A DNA stretch of 64,000 nucleotides from Polaromonas sp. (GTDB lineage: Bacteria; Pseudomonadota; Gammaproteobacteria; Burkholderiales; Burkholderiaceae_C). The stretch lies in contig JAURWY010000011.1 of NCBI GenBank assembly GCA_030654695.1, positions 1-64,000 of the forward strand. Direction: 5' to 3'. Shown here in pieces: positions 17,834 through 25,907 of the stretch; position 1 is the stretch's first letter; each line of letters starts with the position of its first letter. A program made the translations under genes and the position numbers. Under the pieces are notes generated by a model, which saw only the letters and a list, made by a program, of their open reading frames with translations, did no database searches and was not told where the DNA came from.

Positions 17834-18886
17834 ATGATTCAAAGACGCACATTACTCAAAACTGGCGCAGCCGCTGCCCTCGGTACGCCGGCCCTGTCGG
17901 GGCTGGCCCAGCAGTCGGTCACGCTCAAGTTCCACACCTTCATGTCCCCGCAGTCGGGTGTTTGGCTGGGCATGCACAAGCCATGGATGGCCAAGGTTGA
18001 AAAAGAATCCGGCGGGCGCATCAAATTCGAAGCCTATCCGGCCATGCAACTGGGCGGCACGCCCGTGCAGTTGTATGACCAAGCCAAAGACGGTGTGGTC
18101 GACGTGGTCTGGACACTGCCCGGCAACACCGCAGGCCGCTTCCCGCGGGTCGAGGTGTTTGAGTTGCCGTTCATGATGACCAACGCCGAAGCCACCTCCA
18201 AAGCTTATTGGGAATATGTGCAAACGGTCGCGGCGGATGAATTTAAAGACACCCAAGTGATCGCCCTGCAGGTGCACGGCCCCGGCGTGATCCACACCGC
18301 CGACAAACCCGTCAAGTCGATTGCTGACATGCGCGGACTGAAGCTGCGCGCACCCACACGGCAAGTCACTAAACTACTGGGCGTTTTGGGCGCCATCCCT
18401 GTGGGCATGTTGCTCCCTGGCATTCCTGACGCCCTGAGCAAAGGCACCATCAACGGCTGCGCCATTCCCTGGGAAGTCGTACCGGCGGTCAAGGTGCAAG
18501 AACTGACCAAGTTCCACGCCGAGTTCGACCCGGCCGGCGGCAGCCTCTACACCACCACCTTCATCATGACGATGAACAAGGCCAAGTACAACTCGCTGTC
18601 GCCCGATCTGAAAAAGGTCATCGACAACAACTCAGGCATGGCAACATCGGCTTGGCTGGGCAAGGCCCAACAGGCCAACGACATTCCAGGCCGAAAATCA
18701 GCCGTTGACCGTGGTAACTCCATTTACACGGTGAGCCAGGCTGAAGCACAGGAATTTCGCCGCAAGTCCCGCGCCGTGGAGGTTGAGTGGGTGCAAGACA
18801 TGGACAAGCGCGGCTTTGACGGCAAAAAACTGCTGGACACTGCACGCAGCCTGATCGAAAAACACACGAAAACAACCAAGGCTTGA
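17834..18886 (+). CDS. dctP: TRAP transporter substrate-binding protein (DctP type)
   Basis: A 350-residue periplasmic receptor. The N-terminus MIQRRTLLKTGAAAALG is a twin-arginine signal (RRTLLK) with cleavage expected after the Ala/Gln-rich segment near residue 26. DctP features follow: MAKVEKESGGRIKFEAYPAM, VDVVWTLPGNTAGRFPRVEVFELPF and the ligand-arginine segment DMRGLKLRAPTRQ near residues 160-172. It completes the dctQM transporter. The 226-nt spacer upstream holds a possible promoter, a small GGGG/CCCC hairpin and no other gene. A terminator follows at 18912. Confidence 0.93.
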   Translation: MIQRRTLLKTGAAAALGTPALSGLAQQSVTLKFHTFMSPQSGVWLGMHKPWMAKVEKESGGRIKFEAYPAMQLGGTPVQLYDQAKDGVVDVVWTLPGNTAGRFPRVEVFELPFMMTNAEATSKAYWEYVQTVAADEFKDTQVIALQVHGPGVIHTADKPVKSIADMRGLKLRAPTRQVTKLLGVLGAIPVGMLLPGIPDALSKGTINGCAIPWEVVPAVKVQELTKFHAEFDPAGGSLYTTTFIMTMNKAKYNSLSPDLKKVIDNNSGMATSAWLGKAQQANDIPGRKSAVDRGNSIYTVSQAEAQEFRRKSRAVEVEWVQDMDKRGFDGKKLLDTARSLIEKHTKTTKA

Positions 18887-18911
18887 TGCGGCCTTCAGAC
18901 TGAACAAAAAT

Positions 18912-18933
18912 GCCGGTTTCAGCCGGCTTTTTT
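18912..18933 (+). terminator. Intrinsic terminator after dctP
   Basis: GCCGG / CCGGC stem with TTTCAG loop followed by TTTTTT, 26 nt after the dctP stop codon. Confidence 0.8.
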
Positions 18934-19003
18934 GTTGCATCAACAGAGGATAAGACTGCGCACCAAGACGGTCACAGCTCAGCCAAAGCGCTACACTTAT
19001 TTC

Positions 19004-19558
19004 ATGCATCGTCCCCCTATCAAACATTGCCGTGAATGCGGTATTGCCGTTGTCTATCGCCTGCCAGATGATGGTGACACCCGTCAACGCGCTATTTGCA
19101 CCCTTTGCCATACAGTGCATTACGAAAATCCGCTCAACGTGGTTGGAACTGTGCCGGTGTGGGGTGACAACGGCGAGCAAGTGCTGCTGTGCAAGCGCAA
19201 TATTGAACCGCGCTGGGGCAAATGGACGCTACCCGCTGGGTTCATGGAGCTTGGCGAAACCACGGCCCAAGGCGCAGCACGAGAGACCGATGAAGAAGCC
19301 GGTGCCGAATACGAAATGCAGGATCTCTTCACAGTGATGAACGTGGTGCGGGTCAGCCAGGTGCATTTTTATTACCGTGCCCGCTTGCTCAGCCCCGTCT
19401 TCAATCCAGGCCACGAAACCATTGAGGCGCGCCTGTTCACAGAAGCTGAGATTCCTTGGGACGAAATCGCATTTCGGACGGTCAAGGAAACCCTCGAACA
19501 CTACTTTGACGACCGGCGCAAAGGTCGCTTCAACACCCACGTGATTGACGTCGCCTAA
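19004..19558 (+). CDS. NUDIX hydrolase with N-terminal zinc ribbon
   Basis: A 184-residue protein. An N-terminal four-cysteine zinc ribbon is visible (Cys9-x2-Cys12 and Cys32-x2-Cys35). The NUDIX domain follows, with a complete Nudix box at GFMELGETTAQGAARETDEE and the two residues after it (pattern Gx5Ex7REUxEExG). It hydrolyses a nucleoside diphosphate linked to another group, possibly an NADH- or ADP-ribose-type substrate given the zinc ribbon, but the exact substrate is not readable. An in-frame reading upstream to 18932 overlaps the dctP terminator, so the ATG at 19004 is preferred. It lies 86 nt upstream of rdgC. Confidence 0.88.
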   Translation: MHRPPIKHCRECGIAVVYRLPDDGDTRQRAICTLCHTVHYENPLNVVGTVPVWGDNGEQVLLCKRNIEPRWGKWTLPAGFMELGETTAQGAARETDEEAGAEYEMQDLFTVMNVVRVSQVHFYYRARLLSPVFNPGHETIEARLFTEAEIPWDEIAFRTVKETLEHYFDDRRKGRFNTHVIDVA

Positions 19559-19644
19559 CTTTGGCTAGCGTCGCTTAGCGGCGATCGGCGTCAACGCCCC
19601 GCCCCCTCATAACCACTTTTCGATTTTTTCAACGACCGTATTGC

Positions 19645-20604
19645 ATGTTCAAAACCGCTTCCTTTTTCCGTATCGCCACCGACTTTGTCATGCCACCGCT
19701 GGACGCTTTTGAAGCAGCCCTGCAAGCCACCCGCTTTGTGCCTTGCGGCCCGACCCAGCCTGAATCCAACGGCTGGGTTGCACCGCGCAGCAACAAGAGC
19801 ATTTCGATGTTGGAAAGCATTGGTGGCCAGATCATCCTCAAGCTGTGCACCGAGCGTCGCCCGCTGCCGGCCTCTGCCGTGAAGGCTGCTGTTGACGAGC
19901 TCATTGAAAAGTACAAACAGGAAACCGGGCAAGAACGGGTTGGCTCAAAAATCAAAAAAGAGTTCAAAGAGCAAGTCGTTTTTGACCTGCTGCCGCGCGC
20001 TTTCACCAAACGCTCGACCACCTTGCTGTGGCTCGACCCAGTGCGTCACTTGTTGGTTGTCGACACCGGCAGCTTGTCTGGCGCGGACAAGGTTGTGACC
20101 TTTTTGATCGAAGCCTTGAGTGAAGTCCCCGGCTCGCTGCCAGGCCTCGGCGTCAAGCCCGTGTTGACCAATATGTCAGCAGCAGCGTCCATGTCGCATT
20201 GGCTCTCGAGCCGAGAAGCACCCGTCGGTTTCACCGTCGACCGCGACTGCGAACTGAAAACCCCAGACGACCAAAAATCAACTGTGCGCTACTCGCGCCA
20301 CACTTTAGAAATAGATGAAGTCGCCCAGCACATTGCTGCCGGTAAAGTCCCCACCCAGCTGGCCCTCACCTGGAACGACCGCATCTCTTTTGTGCTGACA
20401 GAAACTGCGCAAGTGAAAAAGCTAAAACTGCTCGACGTTGTGTTGGACGGTGTGCAAGAAGGCGGCAAAGACGACGACGGCTTCGACACCGACGCCGCTA
20501 TTTTGACGGGCGAGCTCAGTGCCATGCTGCCCGATTTGCTCGAAGCCTTGGGGGGTGAAGTCGGTGTCGAGAGCCCCGACAGCGTCGAGACAACATCAAA
20601 GTGA
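19645..20604 (+). CDS. rdgC: Recombination-associated protein RdgC
   Basis: A 319-residue ring-forming DNA-binding protein that limits RecA function and is needed for fork recovery in some backgrounds. The N-terminal FKTASFFRI, GPTQPESNGWVAPR and FKEQVVFDLLPRAFTKRS are close to the RdgC consensus, as is LWLDPVRHLLVVDT. The length is slightly above the E. coli protein (303 residues) because of an acidic C-terminal extension. The chosen ATG has no strong ribosome binding site, but it begins with the conserved MFK. Confidence 0.95.
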   Translation: MFKTASFFRIATDFVMPPLDAFEAALQATRFVPCGPTQPESNGWVAPRSNKSISMLESIGGQIILKLCTERRPLPASAVKAAVDELIEKYKQETGQERVGSKIKKEFKEQVVFDLLPRAFTKRSTTLLWLDPVRHLLVVDTGSLSGADKVVTFLIEALSEVPGSLPGLGVKPVLTNMSAAASMSHWLSSREAPVGFTVDRDCELKTPDDQKSTVRYSRHTLEIDEVAQHIAAGKVPTQLALTWNDRISFVLTETAQVKKLKLLDVVLDGVQEGGKDDDGFDTDAAILTGELSAMLPDLLEALGGEVGVESPDSVETTSK

Positions 20605-20705
20605 TGTAGCCGCCATCGAATTCAGCATTGGACGTCAGTTCAACCGCTTTTTAGAATCATTCCAACCTCCTCTCTGCGAGGGGGCCTTGAGCGCTAAAAA
20701 GTCCG

Positions 20706-20894
20706 ATGACAACGGACAAGACCTTCATTTTGGTCAGTCCTGACCAACTCAGCACCTTCATCTCAAGCGCCTTAAAAAACGCCGGCCTGCCCGACCAAGA
20801 CGCTGTCAAAGTCGCCGGCCTCACAGCCACTGGAAGACTTGTGCCGCGTGACGCCAGCCGTCTAGCCGATGCAACTCGCGGACTTTTCAACTGA
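20706..20894 (+). pseudogene. Fragment resembling the N-terminus of an Ldh_2-type (malate/L-lactate) dehydrogenase
   Basis: A 62-codon frame whose first 40 residues (LVSPDQLSTFISSALKNAGL, then PDQDAVKVAGL) match the N-terminal pattern of the malate/L-lactate dehydrogenase family: a helix, then AG....DA..VA. The conserved D..G..SHG active-site segment that should follow is missing and the frame ends. I read it as a decayed remnant. A real short protein cannot be excluded. From 20895 to 21179 no gene is recognisable; that stretch holds an imperfect inverted repeat (ACTAGGG-tat-CCC-at-TAGT near 20970-20990) and A+T-rich DNA. Confidence 0.4.
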
Positions 20895-21179
20895 ACGTCC
20901 GTCCTGCCGGCCAACACGGGTGTCAGGCTAGTCCACGAGGTGCAGAATGGGTGCGTTATCAGTCGATTGAAACTAGGGTATCCCATTAGTCATAAAAGCA
21001 TTTTTTTGCCCTAATTAACTAATAAATAGGTGCACAATGCAGTCAGAAATAGAGCAACTTAGCTCTAGTTGTCACGACTTTCACAGTGTGACCACCCTGA
21101 ACCCCAACCCTGCTTAGACTGGCTCGGCACCACATTGCCGACCAAGCCAATCTTGACGCCCGGGTTTTTGGGTTGAACG

Positions 21180-21315
21180 GATCTGAATCAACTGCTGGCA
21201 GTGATTGAAGCCTTCGCGAGAAGGTGACCTTTCAAACCCTCAGAGAAGCTTTGCAACTGGACTGTCACCAACTTCGGTCGGTCGACGCAGCGACGCATTG
21301 CACGCAGACCCACTT
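21180..21315 (+). pseudogene. Frameshifted, truncated LysR-type regulator N-terminus
   Basis: In one frame 21180-21215 reads DLNQLLAVIEAF. After a one-base shift, 21217-21315 reads REGDLSNPQRSFATGLSPTS followed by VGRRSDALHADPL. Joined, these give the LysR winged helix-turn-helix pattern (L..l.av.eeGdls.Aar.l..s.ptvsrri..Le). A start codon, the frame, the recognition-helix end and the whole effector domain are lost; tctB begins 24 nt later. It is therefore a fossil of the transporter operon's likely former regulator. Confidence 0.6.
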
Positions 21316-21338
21316 TATAAAAACTCGAAAGGTAAATT

Positions 21339-21830
21339 TTGCAAAACAAAAGTCAAGTTGACTTCTATTCAGGACTGCTGTTTGTGGTCATGGGCGTCGC
21401 GTTCGCGTGGGGTGCTACGAATTACAACATCGGCGATGCCGCCCGAATGGGCCCAGGCTACTTTCCCCTGTTGCTCGGCACGTTGATGGCGCTGATTGGC
21501 GTCCTCATCACCATCAAAGCACTGCTAGCCCAAACCCCCGATGGCGACAAGATCGGCGCATGGGCATGGCGGCCGCTCTTCTACATCATTGCTGCCAACT
21601 TCGTGTTTGGCCTGTTGTTGGCTGGCATGCGCAGCATCTCGTTCCCGGCATTCGGCTTGATCATTGCCATTTATGCCTTGACCTTCATTGCCAGTATGGC
21701 CCAGGCGAACTGGAAATTCTTGAGAACCTTCTACTTGGCAACAACCCTGGCTGTTGGCAGTTACCTCGTGTTCGTCATGGCACTGGCGCTTCAGTTCCCA
21801 GTGTGGCCTGACTTCATCACCGGCTACTAA
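21339..21830 (+). CDS. tctB: Tripartite tricarboxylate transporter small membrane subunit
   Basis: A 163-residue TctB-family protein with four membrane helices. The N-terminal pattern FYSGLLFVVMGVAFAW, then NIGDAARMGPGYFPLLLGTL, is diagnostic (the conserved G.A..MGPG.FP block). It partners TctA in a proton- or sodium-motive importer of carboxylic acids. The start is a TTG with GAAAGG upstream. It lies 11 nt before tctA. Confidence 0.9.
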   Translation: MQNKSQVDFYSGLLFVVMGVAFAWGATNYNIGDAARMGPGYFPLLLGTLMALIGVLITIKALLAQTPDGDKIGAWAWRPLFYIIAANFVFGLLLAGMRSISFPAFGLIIAIYALTFIASMAQANWKFLRTFYLATTLAVGSYLVFVMALALQFPVWPDFITGY

Positions 21831-21841
21831 GGAAAATAAAA

Positions 21842-23350
21842 ATGGATCTAATTGCAAATTTATCCTTGGGTTTTGGCGTCGCCTTCACACCTGTCAATCT
21901 GACCTACGCGTTGGTTGGCTGCCTGTTGGGCACCTTGATTGGCATCTTGCCGGGCATTGGCCCAGCCGCTACCATCGCTATGCTGCTTCCCGCGACCTAC
22001 GCGCTGCCACCTGTGTCAGCGCTGATCATGTTGGCCGGTATTTACTACGGGTCCCAGTACGGCGGTTCCACCACCGCCATTTTGGTGAATCTTCCAGGCG
22101 AGTCGTCATCTGTCGTGACCGTGATTGATGGTCACCAGATGGCCAAAAAAGGGCGAGCGGGGCAGGCCTTGTCTGCCGCGGGTATCGGTTCTTTCTTTGC
22201 CGGTTGTGTCGGCACCGTGCTGATCGCCGCTTTTGCGCCACCGTTGACTGAACTGGCTTTCAAGTTTGGCCCCGCTGAGTACTTTTCATTGATGACACTG
22301 GGTCTCATTGGCGCCGTGGTGCTGGCATCAGGCTCACTGCTCAAAGCGGTTGGCATGATTTTCTTGGGTCTGCTGATTGGTCTAGTCGGCACCGACGTGA
22401 ACTCGGGTGTGGCGCGCTACAGCTTTGACGTGCCAGAGCTGACCGACGGCATTGGCTTTGTCGCGATTGCCATGGGTATCTTTGGGTACGGGGAGATCAT
22501 CACCAACTTGGCGCAGCGCCAAGTTGAGGGAGAAATAACCGCCATCAAAATCAAGGGCATGTACCCGACCAAGCAAGACTGGAAGGACATGACGCCGGCC
22601 ATCCTGCGCGGCACCTTGCTAGGTTGCGTCCTCGGCATTTTGCCGGGCGCAGGCGCCACACTGGCGGCTTTTGCGGCTTACACCATCGAGAAAAAAGTCA
22701 AAGGGCGTCCCGGTGAAGTGCCCTTCGGTCAAGGCAACATCCGCGGAGTGGCCGGTCCTGAATCAGCGAACAATTCCGCCGCACAGACGGCCTTCATTCC
22801 GCTGCTGACACTGGGTATTCCGTCGACCGTGACGATGGCGCTGATGATTGGCGCGATGACGATTCACAACATCCAGCCAGGCCCACAGGTCATGACCAGT
22901 AACCCGGAGCTGTTCTGGGGCTTGATTGCATCGATGTGGATTGGCAACGCGATGTTGATCATCTTGAATCTGCCACTGGTCGGCATGTGGGTCAAACTTC
23001 TGAAAGTACCCTACCATTTCATGTTCCCGTCGATTGTGCTGTTCTGCGCGATTGGTGTTTATTCGACCAACAACAACACATGGGACGTCTGGGTCGTCGG
23101 CGTGTTTGGCATCATTGGCTACGCCTTCAACAAGCTGCGCCTAGAACCAGCCCCCCTGCTGCTGGGTTTGATCCTCGGCCCGATGATGGAAGAAAACCTG
23201 CGACGTGCATTGCTGCTGTCTCGCGGAGACTGGAGCACCTTCATCACCCGTCCGTTGTCTGCCGGTTTGCTGGTCGCCTGCTTAATGCTGCTCCTCGTTG
23301 TATTGTTGCCTGCAGTGGCAAAAAAACGTGAAGAGGCATTTGTCGAATAA
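21842..23350 (+). CDS. tctA: Tripartite tricarboxylate transporter large membrane subunit
   Basis: A 502-residue TctA-family protein with about twelve membrane helices. Its two internal glycine/proline-rich repeats are visible: GTLIGILPGIGPAATIAMLL near residue 30 and LGCVLGILPGAGATLAAFAAY near 260. YYGSQYGGSTTAILVNLPGE, the conserved substrate-path motif, lies near residue 70. A good ribosome binding site (AAGGAAAA) precedes the ATG. An intrinsic terminator follows directly, so the Bug and lyase genes downstream form a separate unit. Confidence 0.95.
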   Translation: MDLIANLSLGFGVAFTPVNLTYALVGCLLGTLIGILPGIGPAATIAMLLPATYALPPVSALIMLAGIYYGSQYGGSTTAILVNLPGESSSVVTVIDGHQMAKKGRAGQALSAAGIGSFFAGCVGTVLIAAFAPPLTELAFKFGPAEYFSLMTLGLIGAVVLASGSLLKAVGMIFLGLLIGLVGTDVNSGVARYSFDVPELTDGIGFVAIAMGIFGYGEIITNLAQRQVEGEITAIKIKGMYPTKQDWKDMTPAILRGTLLGCVLGILPGAGATLAAFAAYTIEKKVKGRPGEVPFGQGNIRGVAGPESANNSAAQTAFIPLLTLGIPSTVTMALMIGAMTIHNIQPGPQVMTSNPELFWGLIASMWIGNAMLIILNLPLVGMWVKLLKVPYHFMFPSIVLFCAIGVYSTNNNTWDVWVVGVFGIIGYAFNKLRLEPAPLLLGLILGPMMEENLRRALLLSRGDWSTFITRPLSAGLLVACLMLLLVVLLPAVAKKREEAFVE

Positions 23351-23365
23351 CAATATAGTCGCTAT

Positions 23366-23394
23366 AAAAAGAGCGCCTATGGCCGCTCTTTTTT
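23366..23394 (+). terminator. Intrinsic terminator after tctA
   Basis: AAAAGAGCG / CGCTCTTTT arms enclosing CCTATGGC, with the right arm running into a T6 tract; 16 nt after the tctA stop. Confidence 0.85.
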
Positions 23395-23906
23395 AACCAA
23401 AATCACTGTACCTAGATTTACAAATTAAACCCTAGCAAGCATAAGGCGCCCAATAATAGGTGCTGAAGAAGGTCTGCAGAACCACAGCGGCTGCGGGAGT
23501 TGAGCTTTAAAAATTCATCCAATGAAACATGAAGCGCAATTTCACTGAACTTCAGTGCTTTTGGGCTATATCCCATGGCTTTTTCATGTCTCCGTTGGGC
23601 ACTTGCTCGCAGTGCACGCGCACTCATCCACGTGCACCCAGCCAATGTCTTCGTGCCATCCACACATTGCTCTGAGCAATTTTTACAAATCGGACATCAC
23701 ATTGATGCCAAGGCCGAAGGGTGCTGAACCGGCCACCGCCTCATCGGCGGCGCGCCTACAATATTTGACAGACTTCCGTTGCGGTCAAGAGCCGCAAGGT
23801 CATCGTGGAATATTGCGCGAGCAGCGGAGAGATTCACCCTACTGAACACATAAATTCCGGCACAGCTCAACATCAACTTTGTCACCCTAGACAAGCAAGG
23901 TAGTTC
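23395..23906. other. Intergenic stretch with no recognisable gene
   Basis: About 510 bases between the tctA terminator and the Bug gene. Short open frames exist on both strands (23418-23663 minus, 23697-23845 plus), but none shows a family I recognise, a ribosome binding site or a consistent start. Like the stretch before tctB it may be decayed coding sequence. The promoter of the Bug gene must lie here; TACAAT near 23757 is a candidate -10 without a good -35. Confidence 0.4.
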
Positions 23907-24878
23907 ATGCATTTTTCACTCAAGCGCTTGGCCATGGCCAGCGCTACAGCTGCACTTCTGTGCGCCTTGACCCAAGCTCAGGCACAAACTTGGCCAACCA
24001 AGACGGTGCGCTTTATCGTGCCATTCACCCCTGGTGGCGCGAATGACCTGATGGCCCGCGCTGCTGCGGAAGGCGCCGGCAAAGCACTGGGCCAAACCGT
24101 CATCGTTGAAAATCGGGGCGGTGCGGGTGGCTCCTTGGGCGCAGACATCGTCGCCAAGAGCAGCCCCGATGGCTACACATTTTTAATCAGCGCTGCCGGG
24201 GTTATTTCGAACAGCATGATCAAAAAGTCACTGCCATTCAAAGATGAAGATCTTGTGCCGGTCGTCATGATTGGTGTCGCACCATCGGTTATCGTGGTGC
24301 CAAAATCTGCGCCTTACAACACCTTGCGTGAATTTGTTGATGCCTCTAAAAAAGGGCAAGGGTTTAACTTCGCCACGGCAGGGACTGGGAGCACGCCGCA
24401 CTTTGTTGCAGAAATGCTCAACGTCAAATACGGTGCAAAACTGCAGCCAGTGCCCTACAAGAGCGGATCAGAAAGCACCACCGCCGTTCTCAGCGGACAG
24501 GTTGAAGGCACGTCCGAAGCCAGCATCATCGCACTGCCGCATATTCGCGGTGAGGCCCGTTTCAAGCCGTTGGCCACCACGTGGACCAAGCGCATCTCGG
24601 CTTACCCACAACTCACAACCGCTGTCGAGCAAGGCTTCCCCGATTTAGAGATCGCGCACTGGGCCGGACTGCACGCCCCGCGCGGCACGCCGCCAGAAAT
24701 CATGGACAAATTGGCCGCAGCCGTCGACAAAGCCATGCACGACCCCGTCAATTCGGAAAAGTTGCGCAAACTGGGGATTGAGCCGGTTGGCGGCACTCGA
24801 CCAGCATTCGTCACTTTCGTTGATGCAGAACGCAAACGTTTGGGCGAGATCGTCAAAGCCGCCAACATGAAAGAATAA
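23907..24878 (+). CDS. Tripartite tricarboxylate transporter substrate-binding protein (Bug family)
   Basis: A 323-residue periplasmic receptor with a Sec signal peptide cleaved near AQAQT at residues 25-28. Bug-family features are TVRFIVPFTPGGANDLMARA (ligand loop 1), GQTVIVENRGGAGGSLGADIVAKSSPDGYT (the invariant VENR.GA.G..G segment) and the second loop GTGSTPHFVAEML. It presumably feeds TctAB 0.6 kb upstream, although a terminator separates them. The stop codon overlaps the next start (TAATG), linking it to the lyase-family gene. Confidence 0.92.
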   Translation: MHFSLKRLAMASATAALLCALTQAQAQTWPTKTVRFIVPFTPGGANDLMARAAAEGAGKALGQTVIVENRGGAGGSLGADIVAKSSPDGYTFLISAAGVISNSMIKKSLPFKDEDLVPVVMIGVAPSVIVVPKSAPYNTLREFVDASKKGQGFNFATAGTGSTPHFVAEMLNVKYGAKLQPVPYKSGSESTTAVLSGQVEGTSEASIIALPHIRGEARFKPLATTWTKRISAYPQLTTAVEQGFPDLEIAHWAGLHAPRGTPPEIMDKLAAAVDKAMHDPVNSEKLRKLGIEPVGGTRPAFVTFVDAERKRLGEIVKAANMKE

Positions 24879-25741
24879 TGATGAGCACCAAGAAACAACT
24901 TCGAACCCTCGTAGAGGCACGCCGCGGTGTGATTGTCCCCGGGGCCTTTAACGCCCTGTCTGCCCGCGTCATCGTTGACGCAGGGTTCCAAGCCATTTAC
25001 ATCACGGGTGCCGGCGTCACGAACATGACGTTCGCGTTGCCCGACCAGGCCTTCATGGGCCTGAGCGACATTGCCGACCACACGGCCCGGATCCGCGACG
25101 CGGTTGATGTACCCTTGATCGTCGACGCTGACACCGGTTTCGGCAACGCCCTCAACACCTATCAAACTGTTCGCACGCTCGAACGCGCGGGTGCTGACTG
25201 CATCCAAATCGAAGACCAAGTCAGCCCCAAACGTTGCGGCCATTTTTCCGGCAAAGAAGTCATCACCACCATTGAGATGATTGGAAAGATCAAGGCGGCA
25301 GTTGATGCCCGTCGCGATCCCGATCTGCTCATCATGGCCCGGACTGACGCCTGTGCGGTGTATGGTTTTGAGGCTGCGATCGAACGCGCCCAGTTGTTCA
25401 GCGAAGCCGGAGCCGACATTCTGTTTGTCGAAGCTGTGACCACCACCGAAGAAATTCGCACACTGCCATCGCGCTTGAAGAGCCCGCAACTCATGAACAT
25501 GGTGATCGGTGGCAAGACACCGATTTTCAGCGCCGAAGAGTTGGCGGGACTCGGCTACGGTATCGTGCTGTACGCCAATGCAGCGTTGCAAGGTGCCGTC
25601 TCCGGTATGCAAAAAGCGTTGACCGTTTTGCGCGATACGCAGCGCATTGATGAAGGCTCTGGCTTGGTTGTGTCTTTTGCCGAACGCCAACGACTTGTTG
25701 GCAAGCCTCAATGGGATGCCCTCGAGAAGAAATACCAGTGA
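24878..25741 (+). CDS. Isocitrate lyase / PEP mutase superfamily enzyme
   Basis: A 287-residue TIM-barrel enzyme. Superfamily signatures: VPGAFNALSARVIVDAGFQAIYITG near residues 20-44 (split by normal family variation), the Mg-binding loop PLIVDADTGFGN near residue 85, and the active-site loop EDQVSPKRCGHFSGKEV with the KRCGH motif near 115. Members include 2-methylisocitrate lyase, 2,3-dimethylmalate lyase, oxaloacetate decarboxylase and carboxyphosphonoenolpyruvate mutase. KRCGH fits a lyase rather than a PEP mutase. Coupling to a Bug receptor suggests lysis of an imported C4-C6 carboxylic acid. ATG 24878 and ATG 24881 are both possible starts. Confidence 0.87.
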   Translation: MMSTKKQLRTLVEARRGVIVPGAFNALSARVIVDAGFQAIYITGAGVTNMTFALPDQAFMGLSDIADHTARIRDAVDVPLIVDADTGFGNALNTYQTVRTLERAGADCIQIEDQVSPKRCGHFSGKEVITTIEMIGKIKAAVDARRDPDLLIMARTDACAVYGFEAAIERAQLFSEAGADILFVEAVTTTEEIRTLPSRLKSPQLMNMVIGGKTPIFSAEELAGLGYGIVLYANAALQGAVSGMQKALTVLRDTQRIDEGSGLVVSFAERQRLVGKPQWDALEKKYQ

Positions 25742-25907
25742 GGCGTGAATCGCAAGATCATCTGGGTACGGCAAAACCAAAACAAACCCCTTAGAAGTCC
25801 ACACTGGCGGCACGCGTGTCTAAAAACTCAGGCTTGACGGACCGTCGCCGTCCAACGCAGCTGTGCATTTTTGACGCACAAGAGATGGCTCTGTCACCGG
25901 CGCCGTC

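Noticed and set aside
23418-23663. 81-codon minus-strand frame in the gap after tctA
   Set aside because: No recognisable family, no ribosome binding site, and the far end runs close to the tctA terminator. Kept only as part of the empty-gap note.
24602-25813. 403-codon minus-strand frame opposite the Bug and lyase genes
   Set aside because: Both plus-strand genes are clear family members; the reverse frame has no family features.
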